In this document: positions 59,226 through 64,000 of the stretch, piece by piece | Layout of the letters: every line of letters starts with the position of its first letter | Position numbering within the stretch: the stretch's first letter is position 1 | Translations under genes and position numbers: made by a program | Notes under the pieces: model-generated | The model's database searches: none | Seen by the model: the letters and a program-made list of their open reading frames with translations, nothing else | Told to the model about the DNA's origin: nothing | DNA from: Allantophomopsis cytisporea | Lineage: Eukaryota; Ascomycota; Leotiomycetes; Phacidiales; Phacidiaceae | DNA length: 64,000 nucleotides | Direction of reading: 5' to 3' | Assembly (NCBI GenBank): GCA_024752435.1 | Contig: CP103036.1 | Coordinates: 310,001-374,000, forward strand

Positions 59226-59939
59226 GTAAGAAAGCGTCTGAGCGTGGGGAGAGCCTGTGAGTCGGAATGACACAAAGTGACGGACGGTAGTGCAATGACA
59301 AGAATATTGCAGGGACTTCAGCTGTACCAGGAGCTTTCGACGCTTTCAAGTCGTCAGTCTTCCAGTCTTCCAGTCTTCAAGTGTGGTTGAAGTGCCGTGC
59401 CTTGCCATGCAATGCCATGCCGATGACTACGCATTATATCACATTAGCAAGAGTACTTACCGTAAAGGGCATACTCCGTACAAACAATGCTTCAAGGGGC
59501 CTCTTTCCCAAGACCCATCAGTATGCTTCGTTGTTGGACAAAGGGATATATAGAAAGAAGTGCATAGATAGATACATAGTATGATGTACGAGGGATGAGA
59601 AGGACAAGTTTTTGAAGTGACGTGGGGGGTTGGTAAGTGATGACCGGAGGTCCAATTTGAAGGTCAGGATAGTTACATTGGCATAGTAGTCTATATATGT
59701 ATATATGTATGTATGTACGTATGCATGTATGTCTATTATATCAGCGTTGTATCACTCACACGACAAATATCGTAATGGTAATGATTATATAGTTGTACAT
59801 ATTTGTATTTGTACTACACATATTCATACAGTCCGTGAGGTAGTGAAGGAGATGAGTGAGTGAGTGAATAGCTAGGAAGGTAAGGTTGTCCGATTGCTTG
59901 CCTCGGGATATCTTCCTTAATTTGCCTACGGAACTCAGA

Positions 59940-59978
59940 TGTATGTATGTATGTATGTATGTATGTATGTATGTATGA
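59940..59978. repeat. (TGTA)n microsatellite
   Basis: Nine nearly perfect TGTA units. Confidence 0.92.
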
Positions 59979-60307
59979 ATGACCTGCTCCATGGTAGGGG
60001 TTCTTTGAATAAGCATGCCTTTAATTCGTGAAGCCAAGAACGGTGAGTCAGTGTCCTCACAGCCTGAGATGCGTGTCAAAGCAGGGAAGAGAGCGTGGGA
60101 GGGGGCGGAAAAGGAAAGGCTCGAAAGACAAGTCGTAAGGATGCATAGATTCTTTTGTTTGTACGGAGAAGAGCGGGTGAGTGGAGGAGAGAGAGAGAGC
60201 GTGGGATTTCATCGCAATGTGGAATGTGGCATATGGAATGTGGTAATATCTACCCGTGGAATGTGGGGGATTGAGTGTGGCATTTGATAATGTGGTATTT
60301 GGGGGTC

Positions 60308-60337
60308 TATCCATCCATCCATCCATCCATACATACA
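60308..60337. repeat. (CCAT)n microsatellite
   Basis: Six CCAT units followed by ACAT units. Confidence 0.9.
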
Positions 60338-61642
60338 TATATATGCATCCTTTCTTGAACTTCGGATAATTTGATAAATACAGTACGCAGAGTAGAGCAG
60401 AGCACAGCAGAATATTGTGAGTGATGTCCATCTACCTTCTTTACAAGTGGGCCATTGTATAGTACAGTATGGTAGATAGAAAAGGATAGACCTTCGTTAT
60501 CTTTATTTATATTACCCCGATCATTTCCATATCACCTGTAGAGTATCCCTGGTACTATCCATCTATTGCACAGCAGAGCTCAAAACATCAAGGTGTATCT
60601 ATCGAAATTGTGAAAGAGCCACACTCTAAGGTAAGGTAGATAATAGAGAGATCCCTAGGTAGGTAGTCGAGTCCTCCTTATTTCTATCTAATCCCCATCC
60701 CTATCATCATCATCATCATCATTCGTATCCTCCCCTATCCTGAAGTATACAATCTGTGCCGCAAATTCATATCCCTCATACAGAGCCGTGAACATTATAC
60801 ATCAAAGTCATCTATAGCATGTCCGAGGTAAAGTAAGGTACCTGATCATCGTCCTAACTAACTCCCTCACACATCCCCACACGATTATTGCTCTTCGGTC
60901 ATGTGCTCGTCAGACACAGTCATGTACAGACAGACATACATACATACGTCCTGCAAAGCACGTTAAAGCGGAAGAAGGGTGACACAAGATGGAAATCCAG
61001 ATCAAACAATCAGGTACATATGATTGATACCCAGCAGCATCGAATGTAACGTCAACTATCAATACACTAGGATAATCCCCCTACATCCAATTGATATCCA
61101 TCCCCACATATCATATATATACATAAATATATATGTCAATATATATAGAACTACTATATCGCGTATCCTCTTGGCTATTTAGCCTACATAGCCTGTACGA
61201 CACTACCGATGCTCTCCGCATTATAGTACGACTAATTGATTACTGACTACATCACTAATCAGTCAAGGGTCCACGGTCTTTTGTGCTCTGTATCTTTCCT
61301 TGCGCTACAACAGACCACGTCTGAAGAAAGAAAGAAACAGGTTTGCAATCTATTGTCAAGAGCCAATATCTGTCTTGTGAGGCAAAATATTGAAGCAGTC
61401 AGCATGCTTGTGAGCAAGTACTTCGTATACTCATCTAGAGATATCACCTAACCCAACCTCAAATTTTCAGGGTACTTCATCCACATCGAGATAAACAGAG
61501 CACCAGCTTCAGACACAAAGGCGAGCTCAAAATGAAATCTCTAAAGCTATTATACATCTGTCTGCCGGGTATCACTTACGCAGGCACATAAATATCCCAA
61601 ACGCCATTGCCTCACGGCTATGCTCAAGCAATCTCACTGACT

Positions 61643-63491
61643 TCAAGATCCGGGCCGAGGGCTTCCTGCGGCACTGCCTCCTCCCCTCTTCATCAGGCCG
61701 GCAAAGAACGACGCCAAGGCTTCATTCTGGTTTTTACCACCATCTGGCGATGATACGCTAGGGGCGCTCGGCTCAGGGGTTTGGTATGATTGGCGGTCCT
61801 GTTATGATGTTAGCATTCTACTCCGGTCAAATGTTGAGGCTTGGCTAAATATACTTTGAGTCTCTGTAGCATGTCATCTGCGTCCACTTGAATACCACCC
61901 ATGTTGAACTGCACCGGGCCAATATGCTCATTCACACGTCCATCTTCTACAACGCTGCTCTCGTTGTCTTCTGCGCTCTCGACTACAGAATTGTTCAGAT
62001 AGTCATCATCCCGTCTACTATTTGTGGCTCCAGGATCGGAGGCTTTAGTGATGCGGTCCAATACTTCGAGCTGACTTGCCAAGAACGTCTGTACGTCCAA
62101 ACTCTCAACCTCAAGTGCATGTCCATTTGAGTTGTTTGTGACCTGATGTAGAGCATCAAGACGGGGATCACGAATTGTCTCCTCATAGACTGCTAAGGCT
62201 GATCCTTCTTCATAATCATCATGTTCATCTGCGTCTCCACCAGAAAAGCTTGCTTCTTGAATGTCGATTGACCAGCCATTGTTGACTCCCTCGACGTCGA
62301 ACCCTTCACGTAAGACGCGAATCTTGCCCCACGAGTCCCAGTTGGGTGGAACTAAGACCTTGTCGCGATCGATGACATTATGCTTGAGGGGTTGTCGCTT
62401 CAGTAATGATTGTATTCCCAGCGACGAATGAATGAGTGATTGTAAGGAGTTAGAGGAGGTTTGCATAGTGTAAATCAAGGACGCTCCATCTGTGAAATAT
62501 TAGTATACATATATGCATTGTTAGTTCGGTGAACCTACGCTTAAGCAAAACAGATCGCAAAAATTGCAACACAAAATCAAATTCTTCCTCTTTCCAACCA
62601 CGTTCTCTCTCCAGGGATTCTATCTTGTCAGACTACACAATTGTCAGTGGGATTCTTCGGCAAGTTATTGCAATGGGCTTCCTTTACGTTTTGGCAGACA
62701 ACACACAGTGGTAAACCAAGGGCTTCCTCCCACTCACCAGGGCCTAGTGGCAGACTGACATCAGTTTCACCACCAAGGCCTGACGCTCCGCCATCGAGGC
62801 TTACGCCTCCACGACCTCTGTCCCGCCAGCTGATCATCACCTCCTCCATCTTCTCCTTGCAATCTGCATCGAGAGATACTAACAAGGTCCGAAGTAATCG
62901 CACCCAATCTCGTACCTGTCTCATCCAAGACCATGGTTGTGCCCAATCTAATAATATGACGATGAGCGTGTTTGGTATTGTTTGTGGAGTAAGGAGCGGT
63001 TGAAGGAGCGGTGCGAATGAGGGGTTAGGATCTGCGAGAAGGTAGAGCGAAAGTCGAGCCAACGTATCTATCATGGATTAGTGGTCATATGTAGTCATGA
63101 TTTGAGGATACCTTACCCTCTTGATCAGCGTCTAAGACATCGTGATAAGTATAACCCAAAGCAAAGTTGTTTGCTATAGGGGGTTGACGACCACCATTCC
63201 TGTCGTGGCCCTTCCGAGGAACATCGCCTGTGGAGAGTGATTCCAAGAACTCTTTCTGTGTTTCCGGGTTGCCTCCTACTTCTGTATTAGTTGTTGCTTC
63301 ACAGAGATATCAATGACCTTGAGCTTACCCAAGACGAGGACGTTCTTCTCCGGTAGCTTCTTTCCACTGGCAACATTATCTAGCATCGAGGACCACATGT
63401 CCTTCTTATCGGCATCTCCATCCTTAGATTTCTCTTGATCCATCGATGTTGAAGCTTGCGTGTAGCTCGACACCCTTTGAGGGGTCGCCAT
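61643..63491 (-). CDS. Cytoplasmic dynein light intermediate chain
   Basis: Six exons, complement of 63329-63491, 63117-63275, 62688-63067, 62539-62632, 61855-62489 and 61643-61798; introns are 49-56 nt. Frame is kept and gives 528 aa. The chain links the dynein heavy chain (Ras-like domain) to cargo adaptors (C-terminal helix). Seen: LWSSMLDN-like start (MWSSMLDNVASGKKLPEKN), the beta1 strand NVLVLGG followed by NPETQKEFLESL, YTYHDVLDADQ, PNTLIVILLDWAQPWSWMRQ, SLERERGWKEEEFDFVLQFL, LLKHGASLIYT, SSLGIQSLL, and VPPNWDSWGKIRVLREGFD. The Walker A Gly-Lys-Ser/Thr is missing (GGNPETQKE), so nucleotide binding by the usual P-loop is unlikely, as in other fungal LICs. Tail: NEALASFFAGLMKR, the likely adaptor-binding helix. 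Confidence 0.95.
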
Positions 63492-63619
63492 TCTGATATG
63501 GAGGTGTGCGGGCAGGTGTAGAACGCGTCGCGGCGGGAGCAGGTTTGCTGTTTAAATGTTTCTTCGTAGTTGAAATCCAAGCACACTGGCGATCATTGTG
63601 ACTGGGCTTTTGCTAGTCT

Positions 63620-63980
63620 TCAGTTCATTGCACGTTTGCATATGAAGAAAGAATGTAATTTGTAGGATTGGGCTTGGATAGAGTGCTTGACCACCTTTCT
63701 TACAATCATCAAGATGCCTGTGTACCTGAGGTAGGGGTGATAGCAACAACAGCCAACTAGTTCGGGTACAGCCGATCGAACACTACCTTGAGAAAGAGTG
63801 ATACTTATACAGCTCGTAGAACTTTTACAAAGAGTCAAAATAAATGCTACAAGCTTTATTGTAAGAATATCTGCAGATGCTTTACCTTCTGGGCCCACAA
63901 ATATGATTCTCTCAGAATTTGGGGCATGTCTGAGCACAATCGCAACCGAAGTAGTACAGCACATATGTAGATGCACAAGG
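63620..63980 (-). CDS. Possible 3' exons of an unidentified multi-exon gene
   Basis: Three candidate exons keep one frame: complement of 63886-63980, 63787-63821 and 63620-63725, with GT...AG introns of 64 and 61 nt. The 5' side would lie beyond the right edge; an acceptor-like TTACTCACAG sits at 63981-63990. Encoded pieces include SDMPQILRESYLWAQK, FYELYKYHSFSR, and YTGILMIVRKVVKHS. I do not recognise the family. The uniform intron size and continuous frame favour a real gene, but short exons with no homology could be coincidental. Its stop lies 129 bp upstream of the dynein light intermediate chain start on the same strand. Confidence 0.3.
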
Positions 63981-64000
63981 CTGTGAGTAAGTTGGCTTTG

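Larger units (their letters stand above)
57501..61642. other. 4.1-kb repeat-rich intergenic region
   Basis: No gene is supported. Contents: an A/G purine tract (58687-58738), TATG/GTAG arrays (58960-59035), (GTGTT)n (59036-59066), GGTGAG/GTGAGA arrays (59125-59225), (GTAT)n (59940-59978), (CCAT)n (60308-60337) and (CAT)n (60705-60722). The long minus-strand frames at 58794-59349 are translations of these repeats. Confidence 0.6.

Noticed and set aside
58794..59349. Two overlapping minus-strand frames of 159 and 170 codons.
   Set aside because: Both are pure microsatellite translation (LTLTLT, THTYIHT).
1..64000. tRNA, 5S rRNA and CRISPR arrays.
   Set aside because: I looked for box-B-like GGTTCGA..C arms and regularly spaced repeats; the near matches (for example GGGTTGAATTCCC near 43947) lack a cloverleaf, and no spaced direct repeats occur.

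Overview
This is a nuclear window from a filamentous ascomycete. Most genes carry short introns of about 47-80 nt with GT...AG ends. The protein set (CFEM-domain surface proteins, a full-size PDR-type ABC transporter, RfeG, an AreA-GATA-like protein, an Och1-type mannosyltransferase) is typical of Pezizomycotina. A leotiomycete relative is plausible, but no species can be named from the sequence alone. All exon joins were worked out by hand from splice signals and checked for frame continuity.

Left part (0-28 kb). A divergent pair opens the window: SAP18 (minus) and the splicing factor Prp18 (plus), sharing a 402-bp intergenic promoter. After a long gene-poor stretch comes a small GPI-anchored CFEM protein (6.0-6.75 kb, minus), a five-exon MFS transporter (8.3-10.4 kb, plus), a DUF1479 oxygenase-like protein (10.9-12.3 kb, minus), a 1483-aa PDR ABC transporter (14.9-19.5 kb, plus), a 797-aa Ser/Thr-rich CFEM-like cell-surface protein (22.9-25.4 kb, plus), and a probably mitochondrial acyl-CoA synthetase (25.8-27.9 kb, minus). 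The 6-25 kb part is rich in surface and efflux functions.

Middle part (28-46 kb). This is mostly non-coding or decayed. It holds a tandem pair of related, hairpin-forming elements at 28.6-28.8 kb, an unrecognised 199-codon gene with an internal repeat, RfeG (32.1-33.2 kb, minus) with a low-complexity upstream region, and DNA polymerase eta (36.5-38.5 kb, minus). The 7.8 kb from 38.5 to 46.4 kb has no conserved gene, only a possible 52-aa zinc-ribbon peptide, several coding-like relics with in-frame stops, and microsatellites.

Right part (46-64 kb). Five conserved or probable genes are all on the minus strand: an Och1-like alpha-1,6-mannosyltransferase, the biotin-carrying alpha subunit of 3-methylcrotonyl-CoA carboxylase, an AreA-GATA-like domain protein, the dynein light intermediate chain, and a tentative multi-exon gene fragment running off the right edge. 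They are separated by long repeat-rich intergenic regions, notably strand-asymmetric microsatellites at 58.7-60.3 kb.

The genes are mostly independent housekeeping and surface functions (chromatin and splicing, translesion synthesis, leucine catabolism, fatty-acid activation, N-glycan outer chain, dynein transport, drug efflux). I see no secondary-metabolite cluster, CRISPR array, rRNA or tRNA, and no intact transposon. The most unusual signals are the paired palindromic element at 28.6 kb, the decayed coding tracts, and the stop-free in-phase intron of the MCC alpha gene.
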